Assembly: GCF_030445035.2 (NCBI RefSeq)
Contig: NC_080677.1
Span: 155,683,169 to 155,747,168, forward strand
Length of the DNA stretch: 64,000 nt
Source: Dasypus novemcinctus
Lineage: Eukaryota > Chordata > Mammalia > Cingulata > Dasypodidae
Reading direction: 5' to 3'
The notes beneath the pieces were generated by a model that saw only the letters and a program-made list of their open reading frames with translations, was not told where the DNA came from and searched no databases. Of the stretch, positions 33,693 to 45,896 are shown in pieces. Position numbers and translations under genes: made by a program. Every line of letters begins with the position of its first letter. Position 1 is the stretch's first letter.

Positions 33693-34013
33693 CTAATTTC
33701 TGCAATCCCTCGGAATCTGGTATTGCTTTTGGTTTACTATTTTGCTAGGTAGGGGCAGTTTTAGTGGCTTCCATTTGGCCTTTACAACCTTAACAGCCCT
33801 CACTCCAAAAGTCAGGGATCCAATGTGGGAATTCTGCCACTTACTGCATATGTCTATTCCAATTATGCATTCTGGAACTGGGGAAATAACCACAGAATAG
33901 GTCCAGGGACCCACTGGACCAACTGTGAGATGGACCTGAACTAAAACTCCATTAATCACCTGACCTTCATAAGCCCCTACATGACATTTTGGGTCCCCTG
34001 GAATGAATGTCAC
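33693..34013 (-). pseudogene. ERVL protease and RT N-terminal remnant
   Basis: A 106-codon frame with a protease-like late part ('CIIGIDI', the G-I-D strand common near the end of retroviral aspartic proteases) leading into 'KAKWKPLKLPLP', the linker before RT. The catalytic D-S/T-G triad is not visible in this frame. It sits between gag and RT, as in ERVL. Confidence 0.65.
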
Positions 34014-34920
34014 TTCTAGAGCCAGTGTTTAATAATCCCCGAAATGTCTAATCATTTTCTTTTCCCCAGTGCACAGTTACTCTGGTAAAAGGCTATAGAT
34101 ATCCTTGGGGAAAGGTGGGAGGAAAATTAACAGTATAAATTTTGGGCAGTTTAACAGGATCCTTCCCTAAGGGGACCTGGCCTTCTTCTCATTCATGGGG
34201 CTCTGGGTCTGTAAACTGTCTCAAGTCTGGGAATTGATAATACAAGGTTGACAAGGTGTGGACTTCACAGGGCAGGCCATCACAGGCTTATCTGGTAAAG
34301 TCTCAGCAGATTTCAGGGTTCCAGTGTCTCCACCAATATTATCATCATCCCATATGTCTCCATCCCAATTCTCTGGACTCCACTCTTTTCCAATCAATGC
34401 CTTCACTTAACTGCAGAAACCCTGCACTGTTGAGATTCTAGTTTCCTTTGTAACTCCACTACTCATAAAACGAGAGTCTGAGTTTGGTTCTCAAATATTT
34501 TGAGCCTGTGACTACAGGAGACAAGAATTTCTTTCAGAGCACACACAGAAACTTTCACATCAGTCATGCAGTGTTTAAGTTTCAAATTTGAAGCCTTTAG
34601 CTAATCTTTCTTTTGTAACAGTATCCAGAGTATCTAGGAAAAGCCAGCCAACATTATTATACCGTTTTGCTCCACAAAACTCTGTTAAGGTGTTGAAAAC
34701 ATTCTCACCTAGATCCTTGCTTCTTACAAGTGTGGAAGTAGGGGAATCCAGTGATGATATTTTGCGTACCTTGATTGCCAACTCATGCCATGGACTGTTA
34801 GCAGCCTCTTTGTTATTGGAAAGGGAGTCACCAGTACCCCTGAGTCCAATTAGAGAAGAGAGCCAATTGCAAAACTCCCAGAATTACCTCAAACACCCAT
34901 GTGTAAGACTCTGTTCCTCA
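34014..34920 (-). pseudogene. ERVL gag remnant and leader
   Basis: Placed between the primer site and the protease frame, so gag by position. Short minus-strand frames (34,221-34,406; 34,575-34,781) carry no strong motif, although 'WLFLDTLDTV' could be capsid. The plus-strand 136-codon frame at 34,588-34,998 is antisense and crosses into the LTR; rejected as a gene. Confidence 0.55.
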
Positions 34921-34924
34921 AGAA

Positions 34925-34939
34925 CCACTCCCGGTACCA
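34925..34939 (-). promoter_or_regulatory. ERVL primer-binding site, tRNA-Leu-like
   Basis: Complement of 'ccactcccggtacca' reads TGGTACCGGGAGTGG. It matches the 3' end of tRNA-Leu(UAA) plus CCA at all but one position, by recall of that tRNA. It lies three bases from the LTR edge at 34,943. Confidence 0.75.
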
Positions 34940-34942
34940 AGC

Positions 34943-35389
34943 TGTATGAGTCAGGGTTCTCTAGGGAAACAGAATCAATAAGAGATATCTCTCAATAATA
35001 TGTGATTTTGTAAGAGTCCTTTACATAACCACGGGGATGCACAAATCCAGGTTCCGCAGACAGGATGCAACCAGGGGCTCCAATGAAAGTTCAATTAAGT
35101 TCTGGGAGATGCTGGCTGTCCAAAGATATCTGGGAAATTCTCACTCAATGCTGGAATCACTTCCCCTTTTAAGGCATTCAAGTGATTAGATAAAGTGTCA
35201 CTCATTGCTGAAGGCAATCTCCCTGATAGATGTAACTGTAATCAGCTATCTATGATTTACCACTGAAATAAAGACAATGGTGATTGAAGTCTGTAAATGC
35301 TCTTGTACTACAGTTAGCCCAGTGCTTGTTTGACCAAACAACTAGGCACAATTACCAGGCCGAGTTGACACATCAGCCTAACCATCACA
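34943..35389 (-). mobile_element. ERVL 5' LTR
   Basis: 447 bp; minus-strand ends TGTGATGGTTAGGC and ...CCCTGACTCATACA. It is the partner of 29,034-29,488, with the same order of shared phrases and scattered substitutions and small indels. Confidence 0.92.
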
Positions 35390-36040
35390 GACACAAATAC
35401 ACAAAATTATTTTCATTAAACCTAAAAATTTTTTTATAAATGTCCAAATTCAGGGTTGTCCTGCTATCTAAAATAATGTTTTGGATCAAAAGATTTTTTT
35501 TTTTTAAAAAGAAAACTTAAAATCACATTACTAGTCATTTTGTTTTCAGATCAATAGAATGCCTGCTTAAACTTTCTTTACCATTATAACTGTTGTACTT
35601 AATATAAATCCATAGTAACCTATTGTATACAGTAATTATTTTCCTGAATCATGGAAATAGTTTACTGGCAATGGACACTTTTCAATGCATTCAAAATTAT
35701 TTTTTCCCTATTATCTTTTGAGGGAGAAAAGAAAGACAAAAGATGACCTTATTCATGAAAATTGTTATAAAACAGTCATATTTTATAGTATGATAAAAAA
35801 TTAGAATGCCTTTTTAAATCAACTAATATCTTTAGCTCCATTAAAATGACTATTAAAAAGGCCAAAAGATATACGTTTTCTCCCCTTGGACATTTATAAG
35901 GTTATCAGTATTATTCTGGTTATAGAGAAATTGGTGGAAGTCAGAGATTACTAATATAGTCCAAATCTAATAAGTAAAAATTATGACTAAGCTGTTATAC
36001 GATGATCATAGGTTAAAAATTTTTTTCAATTGATAAAAAA
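35390..36040. other. No feature seen (AT-rich, probably unique)
   Basis: No frame, repeat or RNA recognised. Confidence 0.4.
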
Positions 36041-37604
36041 GGTTTTGCTTTAGTCAAAATGGAGTAATGGGGATCAGACTTCACCTCTCACTTGAAACAA
36101 TTTTAAAAAAAAACAGATAAAATATATGAAAAAAATTTCAAGCCCTGAGAAATGGGAAACAAATGAGATGAGGTGTATGTTTTCCCCAGTTTACTGTCTT
36201 GAGAGTTCCCAGGCTGCAGCCCTGGGAGGGGTACAGCAGGAAGAATCAAGAGGACTCCCTGACTTGAGAAGATGAGAGACAAAAGCACAATAATTTGCAA
36301 GGCATAGCACTGAAGAGGAGAGAGTGCGTAGAGAGAGAGATAAATCCATATATCCATAGGAGGTCCCTCTTGAATATTCAGAGTACCCATCAGCAGATAC
36401 CTGCAAAGAAACATTCAAGATTGGGGAAAGCATCATCCAAAAGGATTAGTGGAAAAAGTACCTGGCATTAACAGAGGACCAGAAATAGTGCCTATTACCA
36501 TAAACCAGAAAGAAACACCTCATAATTCAAGGGGTATTGGGTGGAGTGCTCAGAAAGGGCATGCCTCAGGCAGTGGAATAAATTGTTCCTAGATCAAACG
36601 TTGTTTTGATTATGCCTAACAAGTGTTATAAGCAAAACCAAAAAAGATCAAACGTTTCCAAGTTAACTTCACTCAATACCAGGGTAAAATTCCAGAGTAT
36701 TTTTAGCAGTACAAAAATATTCAGCATTGAAAAAAGTTTAATTCACAATGTTTGCCATCCAATCAGAAATTATCAAGAGTAAAAAGGAGCAGAAAAAAAT
36801 ATTTTTTATAAAATTTCTAGTACATGTTGAACAGAACTGGTGAGATTAATCAACCTTATCTCGTTCCTGATCTTCTGGAGAAACCAAATTGATCTATGGA
36901 TTTAATGCAAGTACCCATAAAATCACAGCAGGCTTTTTTGAAGAAATTGTCATGGTTATTCTAAAATTCATATAGTAATTCAAAGGACATAGAATACAAC
37001 TTTTTTTCTTAAAAACAAACAAAGTTGGAGAACTAAAATTACCTAATTCAAGACTTCTTATAAATCTACACTTATCGGGAAGTGAAAGTGGCTCAAGTGA
37101 TTGAGCTTCTGCCTACCATAGGGGAGGACCTGGGTTCAATTCCTGGGGTCTCCTGGTGAAAAAGAAGAAGAGAAAGCATGCCCACGTGGCAAGCCAGTGC
37201 CCGCACGAGGGCCCACATGGTGAGCCAGTGCCTGCGCGAGTGCCTGCACAAATGCCCATGTGGTGAGCCAGCGCCCCGTATAAGTGAGTCACGCATCAAG
37301 ATGATGACACATCAAAAGAAAGACAAGGGGAATTGATAGGGAACCTTTCTCCACATCAGAGATCTCCAGGATTGAATTCCGGTGAATCCTAGAGGAGAGA
37401 GAATGAGAAGAGAAGACAACACAGATAGCCAAAACAGCAGGGCGGGAGGAGGGGAAGGGGGAAAATAAATAAATAAATAAATTTTTAAAAATCTACATTT
37501 ATCAAGGCAGTGTGGTATTGCAAGCTATATCTATCCTTGTGGTGAAAGGATAGGTATGTATATCAAAAGAACAGAATAGACTCAAATATACATGGACAAC
37601 TGAT
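36041..37604 (+). mobile_element. L1M-like 5' region and ORF2 scraps
   Basis: About 36,060-36,800 looks like an old L1 5' UTR ('caggctgcagccctgggag', 'gcatgcctcaggcagtgga'), a tentative call. About 36,890-37,060 and 37,489-37,604 are sense L1 ORF2 ('tttaatgcaagtacccataa', 'caaggcagtgtggtattg', 'aagaacagaatagactc'). The DAS SINE at 37,077-37,488 splits them. No frame is intact. Confidence 0.55.
37077..37488 (+). mobile_element. DAS-related SINE with short minisatellite
   Basis: Head 'gtgaaagtggctcaagtgat', B-box-like 'ggttcaattcc' near 37,132, several 'gtgcccgcac/gtgagccagtgcc' units (about 37,185-37,275), then an (aaat)n tail. The duplication aaatctaca(c/t)ttatc lies at 37,062-37,076 and 37,489-37,503. 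Confidence 0.93.
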
Positions 37605-38788
37605 TTTTTTTCTATTGTGGCAAAATTCATATAACATAAAATTAACTATTTTAAAGTGAACAAGTCAGTGGCACTTAGCACATTCACTATGTTGTGTAAC
37701 CATCATCACTATCTAGTTCCAGAACATCTGCATCACACTAAAAGGAAACCCTGCACACATTAAGCAGTCATTTCCCATTATCCCTTTCTTCCCAGTCCCT
37801 AGCAAACAAAAATCTGCTTTCCATCTCTATGGATTTGCCTATTCTAGACATTCATATGGATGGAATCATACAATATGTAGCTATTTATGTCTGGCTTCTT
37901 TCACTTAGCATAAGGTTTTCCAGTTTCATCCATGTTATAGCATTTATCATTACATCATTGCTTTTATGGCTGAATAATATTCCTTTGTAGGTATATACCA
38001 CATTATGTTTATATATTAATCTGCTGATGAACATTTGGGTTGTTTCCACATTTTGGCTATTGTGAAAGACTTATTAGCATTAGTGTAAAAGTTTTTGTTT
38101 GAACAGCTGCTTTATTCTTTCTGGTATATACCTAGGAGTAGAACTGCTGGGTCAGATGGTAATTCTATGACTATCTTTTTCAGGAACTGTCAAACTGTTT
38201 TCACAGTAGCTACATCATTTTACATTCCCAACAGCAATATACAAACATTCCATTTTCTCCATATCCTGGCCAACACTTGCTATTTTCCTTCTTTTTAAAA
38301 GAATTATAGTTTTGTGGGTGTGAACTGGTATCTCATTGTGGTTTTGATTTGCATTTCCCTAATTAGCTAATGATGTTGAGCATCTTTTCATGTTCTTCTT
38401 GGCCATTTGTGTATCTTCTTTGGAGAAATGTCTATTCAAGTCTTACTCATTTTCTTTAAAGGCAACAAAGCATTTATTTGGGGTCTTAGAATTGCAATTC
38501 AGGAAGCACGGTTTCAGGCAGCAACCAAACTGTGTCCCATCTTGAGGCTTTCAGGCAAGGGTTTTTAAAAAATAAGATTCCATAAGCTGTTTGTAAAGGA
38601 TTATGATTGGTGGATATTTGGGGCTTTACAATGTCCTTCAAGTTAGACAGTTTACAGTTTCTTTACCATGTATTTGGTTCATGGTATCCAGGAGTCCTCA
38701 GAAACATTATTGCTTTTGGTTTTGTATACCTTGAAAGTTTGTGATATCTGGCAGAGAGAAGCATAAGAGTGACTCCTGAATGACCTCC

Positions 38789-39224
38789 TGTGGTGGTTTG
38801 AACATGTTTATACCCTAGAAAAGCATGTGCTTAAATTTAATCCATTCATGTGGGTGTAAACCCACTGTAAGTAGGAACTTTTGAGGAGGTAACTTCAGTA
38901 GCCCAGCCCAATCTGGATGGGTCTTAATTATATTGATGAACTCCTTTATAAGTGGAGTGATAGAGAGAGAGAAAGCCACAGAAGCAAGCTGAAACCCTCG
39001 AAGAGAAGGGAGAGGTCAGCTAAAGCCATGTGAATTGCCATGTGACAAGCTAAGAACAAAGGATCACTGGAAGCCAGCCCCAGAATGCCAGTCTTTGAGA
39101 AGAAAGCATCACCTTGATGATGGCTTGATTTGGACTTTTTCTTAGCCTCAAAACCATAAGCAAATACATTCCCACTGTTTAAGCAGAACCATTTGCTTGA
39201 GCAGACCAGGAAACTAAAATACCA
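38789..39224 (+). mobile_element. MaLR-like solo LTR, sense
   Basis: Starts 'tgtggtggtttgaacatg' and ends 'aggaaactaaaatacca'. 'ctcctttataagtggagtg' (near 38,940) is the promoter/poly-A zone, as in the complement at 15,498-15,952. Flanks are cctcc and cctga; no firm duplication. Confidence 0.7.
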
Positions 39225-40098
39225 CCTGACTCCACTTTAAATCTCTTAACCACAGGAACTCCATTTTGTTTTATATCTTTTGTCATTTTCATCTTTTGAT
39301 CAAGATCTTTCTCTGAAAGCACCACTAACCAACATTTGGTATAAATTCCTTGGTGCCAGAGAGGTTCATCCCTGGGAATCATGTCCCTCATAGTGGGAAA
39401 AGTTGTGGGTTTATTTGCAGAGTTGGCTTAGAGAGAGGGCCCATGTTTGAGCAACAAGATGGTTCTCAGGGAGTGACTTCTAGGTACTAGTTATAAGTTT
39501 CATAAGCATAAGCTTCAAGATTTAGGGTTTGGCACAGTAGCACGGCTCAGGAGGAGGAAGGGATAATTGTGGCCATTATTTTAGAGATAAGACAAAAAAT
39601 AAGAGACATTAACAATTATAAGAACAAATATTAGTATGGTTTAAAATATGCTATAAATCTAGTCACCTTAAGCTTTAAGACTCAGCCAGTATTCTTTTTA
39701 AATTATAATATTTTAATTAAAATTTTAGTTATATAATCAATACCTCCAATTAACAAGGAGGACATTTTCTACTGAACTTATTCAAATAATTATATTTGCA
39801 TGAAAATAAGAATATTTAAAAAGTTTCTAAATTCTAGAGGATCAGACAAGGAGAAAAAGATAAATGTTTTATGAGTTATATATAGTTTACAAGAAAAAGC
39901 AAGAGGGATTCCTTGTATTTAAAAATAAAATATTAAACATCAGCAATATTTTAAACAAAATCCATAATTATTTTTTATCAATTCTTTAACTCCTAGGTAA
40001 TTAATACTTATTCCACTCAATCTTGTGTTAGCAATTTCATGAATCCATCAGCTTCCCATTAGATTTTTGGAAATCTTGTGTCAGTCCTATGGTATGGC

Positions 40099-40228
40099 TT
40101 TTTTTGTGTGTGTTTTGTATTTTTCTTGTTGTTTTAGTTTGTCTTCTAAGGTAGCAGGGCTGGGGATTGAGACCCAGACCTCATAAATGGGAAGTCAGCG
40201 CTCAACCACTGAGCCACATTAGCTTCCC
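40099..40228 (-). mobile_element. Short DAS-like SINE, minus strand
   Basis: Complement of a minimal tRNA-like unit: T-rich tail at the left, 'gggattgagacccagacctc' (B box side), 'gctcaaccactgagccaca' (A box side) at the right. The GC-rich body of the long DAS SINEs is absent. Confidence 0.75.
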
Positions 40229-40352
40229 TGAGTTGGTTTTTTCATTTGTTTGCTTGTTGTCTTTGTTTGTTTTTAGGAGGCACCAGAAACCTAACCTGGG
40301 ACCTCCCATGTGGGAAGCAGGTGCTCAAACACTTGAACCACACCTGCTCCCT
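40229..40352 (-). mobile_element. Short DAS-like SINE, minus strand, abutting another
   Basis: Same minimal design as its neighbour: T/G-rich tail ('ttgttgtctttgtttgttt'), 'aacctgggacctcccatgtg', 'tgctcaaacacttgaacca'. The tail side of this copy abuts the head side of the first. Confidence 0.8.
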
Positions 40353-41122
40353 AATGGCCAGTAAAACGAATTTATTTGGGAAATGGGAGAAAGAACAGAG
40401 CTTGCTGAGAAATGGGAGAGGAAGACAGAAATACACACCAGGATTTGGTGTGGGCCCCTCTAGGCAGGGAGAGCCTCCCTCATGGTATGGTTTTAAAGTT
40501 CTTTAAGCAATGCTCTTAAAAGCCAGTGCCCCAGAGTACCTGGCACAGTGCTTTTCAAAGGTGACTGAGGCAGCAATTTTTTGTTGTTGAAGATGAAGAA
40601 CTTTGGCCTGTAGCAGCAGAAACCTGGGGCCATCTGGAAGATAACAGATCACAAGGGGCTCTAGCAGGTACCATACTCCAGAGTAAAGGGGGTCTCTTCA
40701 GATCTCTGTTTTCACACCATGTAATGGTGGTTGGTAAATTATGGACTCAGGTTGTTCAGAAAACTTCTGACATGTTGAATTTGATCCTTGCACAATTCAT
40801 ATCTCTCAAGCCCAGTAGTACATAGTCATTTTTTCTCAGATCAAGGCTGGTCCTACCATAGTTCAGCATCTAGATAAAAAGATTTCAGAGGCCAGAAGGT
40901 TTCCTTCCTCACAATGTCAGCAACTTTCTGGCTTGCCAGCAATCCTTAGTTTTCTTGTCCAGTTTTTAATTGGGCTGTTTGTCTTTTTATTGTTGAATTG
41001 TAAGGATTTACATATATTTTATATCAGATCCTTATCAGATTTATGATTCACAAATATTTTCTCCCATTCCACGAATTGTTAGTGTCCTTTTATGAATACA
41101 AGTTTGTAACTTTGATGAAGTC

Positions 41123-41683
41123 TGTATTAGTCTGCCAAAGAGATGCTGAAGCAAAGTACCAGAAATCTGCTGGCTTTTATAAAGGATATTTATTTGGGGT
41201 AAAAGCTTATAGTTATAAGGCCCTAAAGAGTCCACTCATGGTTGCTTTCTACCAAAGTCAGCTGCCACACGTTGAAGTAAGATGGTCATGGATCTCTGCC
41301 TGGTCTCTCCTTCCTGGGCTTTGTCTTCCTCTTCAGTCTTCTTGGGTTTAACTTCTTCCTGATCACAGCTGTAGGCTGGCATAGGGCTTGTCTCTCAGGG
41401 CCTCCTCTCTCTCACCTGCAAACTATCAGAGCTCTCTCTCCTCCCATGTGTCTTCTGGAGTGAGTGTCCATTTATATCGGCCTACCAAGGCAAGTGGGCA
41501 GGGAGTCAACCTGAGTCATGCCTTACTGATGCGGTCAAATCAAAGTCCTAATCTTAACAGGAATTTAATCAAGGGCCCCTCAACTGAATCCAGTATAATC
41601 AAAAGGGTGTCCACCCAGAAGAACAGTTTAAAAATACAATCTTTCTCTTTTTGGGATTCATAAAATAATCTCAAACTGCCACA
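41123..41683 (-). mobile_element. MaLR/ERVL-like solo LTR, antisense, in L1
   Basis: 561 bp from 'tgtattagtctgccaaagag' to 'aatctcaaactgccaca'. A perfect 5 bp duplication aagtc lies at 41,118-41,122 and 41,684-41,688; removing the LTR and one copy gives continuous L1 text. 'aaaggatatttatttggggt' near the left is the complement of its AAATAAA signal. It is the same family as 45,897-46,481 and 48,494-49,093. Frames of 91 and 102 codons inside are chance. Confidence 0.92.
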
Positions 41684-44334
41684 AAGTCCAATTTATCTAT
41701 GTTTTTCTTTTTTCTTTTGTTTCATGTTATAACTAAGAAAGTACTGCCTAACTGAAGGTGATCAAAATTTACTCCAAATCTTCTTCTAAGGTGTTTATAT
41801 TTTTATCTCTTTTATTTAGGTTATTTGATCAATTTTAATTTAATTTTTATATGTGGTATGAGGTAAGGGTCCAAATTCACTGTTTCATACGTGGATTTAC
41901 ATTTTTTCTATTACCATTCGTTAGAGACTTTTCTTTCTCCATTGAATAATGTTGGCACCCATGTCAAAAATCAATTCACCATAGATGTATGAATTTATTT
42001 CTGGACTTCAATTCTAGCTCATTGATCTACATGTCTATTCTTATGCCAGTACCACAGTCTTTTCGTTACTATAGCTTTGTATAAAGCTTTTAAATTGGGA
42101 AGGATGAGTTCTCCAACTTCGTTCTTTTTTCAAGATTGTTTTGGTTATTTAGGACCCCTTGTAATTTCATATGAATGTTAAGGTCAGTTTTTCCATTTCT
42201 GAAAATTAAGCAATTGGGATTTTTATAGGCATTACATTTAACAACAGATTGTTTAGGGAGTATTACCACCAGAACAATATTAAGTCTTCTGAACTATGAT
42301 CATGGGCTGTTTTTCCATTTAATTCAGTCTTTAATTTCTTTCAGCAATGTTTTCAGGGTTCAGGTCTTACACTTCCTTGGTTAAATTTATTGCTAAGTGT
42401 TGAATTCTTTTTGATGTTCTTATAAATGGAATTTTTTCTTAATTTCATTTTCCAATTGTTCACTGTTAGTGTGTAGAAATACATTGATTTCTGTGGGTTG
42501 ATTTTTGTATCCTGCAATGTTGCTGAATTTATTTTGTGGGTGATAAAGGATTTTCTGTATATGAGATCATGTAATCTGCAAATAGAGACAATTTTACTCC
42601 TTCCTTTCCAATTTGAATGTCTTTTATTTATTCTTATTGCCTTATTGCTCTGGCTAGAACTACCAGTAAAATGTCGACTAGAAGTTGTGAAAGCAAGTAT
42701 CCTTGTCTTGTTCCTGATTTTCTGGGGAAACATTCAGTCTTTTGCCACTGAATACTATATTGGCAGTGATTTTTTAGTTAATGCTATTTATCAGGCTGAG
42801 GAAGTTCTATTTCTAGTTTGTTGAGTCATTTATTATGAAAGACTGTTGGGTTTTTCAGATGCTTTTCCTGAATAAGTTGAGATGATCATAGTTTTTTCCT
42901 TCATTCTATTAATGTGGTGTATTATGTTTACTGTTTTCATATGTTAAACCACCCTCCAGGGATAAATCCCATTTGTTTGTGGTATATAATCATTTTCTAT
43001 GCTGCTGGATTCAGTTAGATAGTATTTTGTTGAGGGTGTTCACATCTATATTAATAAGGGATATATGTCTGTAGGTTTATTTCCATAAAATGTATTTTGT
43101 CTGGCTTTGATATCAGGGTAATACTGGTCTAATGGAATAAGTTTAGTAGTGTCCTTTCTTCTTCTATTATTTGGAAGAGTTTGAGAAGGATTCTTGTTAG
43201 TTCTTTAAATGGTTGGTAGAATTCACCAGGGAAGTCATCTGGTCCTGGACTTTTGTTTGTCTTTGATTACTGATTAAATCTGTTATAAGTGGGTTCAGGT
43301 TTTCTATTTCTTCTTGAGTCAGTTTTGGTAGTTTGTGGTTCCTAGGATTTTGTTCATATCACCTAAGTTTATCTAATGTTCTGGCATATAATTTGTCATA
43401 ATATTCTCTCATAATATATCTTTTCATTTCCATAAGGTTGGTAGTAATGTACCATCATTTCTGATTTTAGTAATTTGAGTCTTGTTTTGTTTTTATTTGT
43501 TGTTTTTCTTAGTCTAGCTAAAAGTTTGTTATTTTGCTGATCTTTTCAAAGAACCCACTTTTGATTTCATTGATTCTATTTTTTTCCCCTATCATCTATT
43601 TCACTTATCTCTACTCTAATTTTATTATTACTTCCCTTCTGCTAGCTTTGGGTTAAGCCTGCTCTTCTTTATCTAGTTTCTTAAGACATAAAGTTAAGTT
43701 ACAGATTCTGATTTTTTCTTCTTCTTAAATATAGACATTTACAGTTATAGATTTTCCTCTCAGCAATGCTGTTGCTGAATCCCATGTTTTAGGATGTTGT
43801 ACTTTTATTTTCATTCACCTCAAAGTATTTTCTAATAGCCCTTGTGATTTCTTCTTTACCTGATTTGTTAAGAGTAGGTTATTTAATTTCCACATATTAG
43901 TGAATTTTCCAGTTTTCCTTCTGTTCTTGATTTCTAGTTACATTTCATTGTGGTCTGAGAAGATACACTGTATGATTTCAATCTTTTAAAATGTACTGAG
44001 ATGTGTCTTGCTGCCTAGCATACTATCTACTGGAGAATCTTCCATGGGCACTTGAGAAGAATACTATTCTGCCATTGGTGGTAGAATGTTCTACATATGT
44101 CTGCTAAGTCTAGTTGATTTATAGCATTGTCCAAAACCAAGATTTTCTTCTGTCTCATGGTTCCATCCATTATTGAAAGTGGGGTATTGAAATCTCTAAC
44201 TATTACTGTAGAACTTTCTCCCTTCAATTCTATCAATTTTTGCTTTATATTTTTGAGATCTGTTTATAACTTATTGTTATATCTTCTTGAATTGATTCTT
44301 TATATCAATATATAATTTCCTCCTTTGTCACTCA

Positions 44335-44690
44335 TAATTTTTTTTTCATGGGGCAAAGTGCATAAGTTGCAGTTTTTCTTAATTTTCCATATTGTGAAAC
44401 ATAAGGACCCTTACAATAAATTTAGATTTATATGATTTTTAGATAGGAAATCATTAAAATTTCTATTAGAAACATTATCAGTGAAGGCAACTTAGATGTC
44501 AGTAGAAATGATTTGACTTGTTTTGTTTGGCTTCAGGCATTAGAGGATGGATCCATGAAAGAAAAACAAAAGAGGAAGATTTTGACTAAATATTCTAAAA
44601 TGACCACTGGTTAAATAAGAAATAAGCCAGGATAAATAATTTCTAGGCTTACTTTTGCCTTCGAGCCTGAAATTCTTTAGTCCATGATTA
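44335..44690. other. Non-L1 spacer inside the antisense L1
   Basis: Interrupts L1 endonuclease text just after 'cctttgtcactcataat'. AT-rich, not recognised. Confidence 0.35.
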
Positions 44691-45003
44691 TTTTTTTATT
44701 GTTATTTTATTTATTTTAAAAATTTAAAAAGACACTTAGATTACATAAATGTCACATAAAAAATGTAAGGGCTTCCTGTATGCCCCACTATTTACCCCTC
44801 CCACACTTTCCCACATTAGCAACATCCTTCATTAGTATGGTACATTTGTTACAATTGATGAATACATATTGGAGCTTTGCCACTAAATGTGGGTTATAGT
44901 TACATTATAGTTTAAACTCTCTCCTGAACAATTTTGTAAGTTATGACAAGATATATAATGGCCGGTATCTGTCATTGCAACGTCGTTCAGGACAATTTCA
45001 ATG
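44691..45003 (-). mobile_element. Xenarthran L1 3' UTR fragment, antisense
   Basis: Closely follows the sequence at 14,830-15,125: 'aaaagacacttagattaca', 'ctttgccactaaatgtggg', 'tatctgtcattgcaacgtc'. Its left end is the A-rich tail in complement. It was inserted into the older L1, whose text returns near 45,010. Confidence 0.75.
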
Positions 45004-45379
45004 TCCCAAAATTGTCTTTCATAATTTTTTACTGAAAGTCTATTTTGTCTGATATTAATGTAGCTCTCTTTGCTTACTATTAGTGTAGAATATGTTTCCA
45101 TTCTTTCACTTTCAACCTATTTGTGCCTTTGAACCTAAGCAGTCTTATAGACAGCTTATAGTGGGATCATGTTGTTGTTGTTTTTTTAAATTCATACTGC
45201 CAATCTCTGACTTTTAATTGAAGATTAATCCATTTATAAAAATTACTGCTAAAGGACTTACTTCTGCCATTTTGTTCTCTGTTTTCTATATGTACTATCT
45301 TTTTTGCTCCTCAATTCCACCATTATTATTTTCTTTATTTTTTTAGAATACTGCTTTTATCCCTACCCCCCACCCCATG

Positions 45380-45579
45380 GTTCCCTCATCTGTATGCTTA
45401 TTGTTTTTGCACATTGTTTTTTCTTGCTCGTTGTTTGAGCTCATCTGCTCAACAACTTGTTGTTTTTTGCTCATTGTCTGCTTACTGACTTTTTTTTCCT
45501 TTAGGAAGCATCAGGAACTGAATCTGGGACCTCCATGTAGGAGGCAGGTGCTCAACAGTTTGAGCCACATCTACTCCCT
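45380..45579 (-). mobile_element. Short DAS-like SINE, minus strand
   Basis: T/G-rich tail with repeated 'ttgctc.ttgt' units (45,400-45,490), then 'aactgaatctgggacctcc' and 'ggtgctcaacagtttgagcc', the complement of the tRNA-like head. Confidence 0.75.
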
Positions 45580-45896
45580 GTTTTTATTCCTTTCCTTTTA
45601 CTTGTTTGTATATTTTTAAGTTATTTTCTTAATTGTATCCCCAGTAATTTTAATCAACATTCTTAAATTCACAACAATCTAGTTTGAATTAATACCAACT
45701 TAGTGTCAATAGTATACTAAACCTCTGCTTCTGTACAGCTCTGACTCCCTTTTATGCTGTAGGATAATATTGGAACAAATTATTTCTTTCTACATTGTGT
45801 ACCCATTAACATAGATTTACAATTATTTTTAGTGCATTTGTCTTTTAAATTATATAGGAAAAAAAGAATTGGAAATCAAAATACAATTAATACTAC

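Larger units (their letters stand above)
29034..35389 (-). mobile_element. ERVL-type endogenous retrovirus, antisense, decayed
   Basis: A complete proviral layout on the minus strand: 5' LTR (34,943-35,389), tRNA-Leu-like primer site, gag, protease, RT, RNase H, integrase, dUTPase, 3' LTR (29,034-29,488). There is no envelope region, as expected for ERVL. The flanking 5-mers gatat (29,029-29,033) and gacac (35,390-35,394) may be a degenerate duplication. Every reading frame is broken and catalytic motifs are altered, so it is inert. A younger GC-rich LTR (31,321-32,159) is inserted in the RNase H region. The LTRs have clearly diverged from each other, so the insertion is old. Confidence 0.92.
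38457..40962 (-). repeat. 2.5 kb insertion in the antisense L1, source unknown
   Basis: L1 stops at 'cttactcatttt' and resumes at 'tttttaattgggctgtttg' (about 40,963), which are adjacent in L1. The insertion's left edge has the complement of a poly-A signal (CAAATAAATGC near 38,470-38,480), suggesting an antisense retroelement or ERV piece. A similar 'tttatttggg' occurs near 40,370. It carries a MaLR-like LTR and two short SINEs. The 70-codon minus frame at 39,179-39,391 is mostly outside that LTR and was not recognised. Confidence 0.5.

Noticed and set aside
34588-34998. 136-codon plus-strand frame
   Set aside because: Antisense to ERVL gag and crosses the primer site into the LTR.
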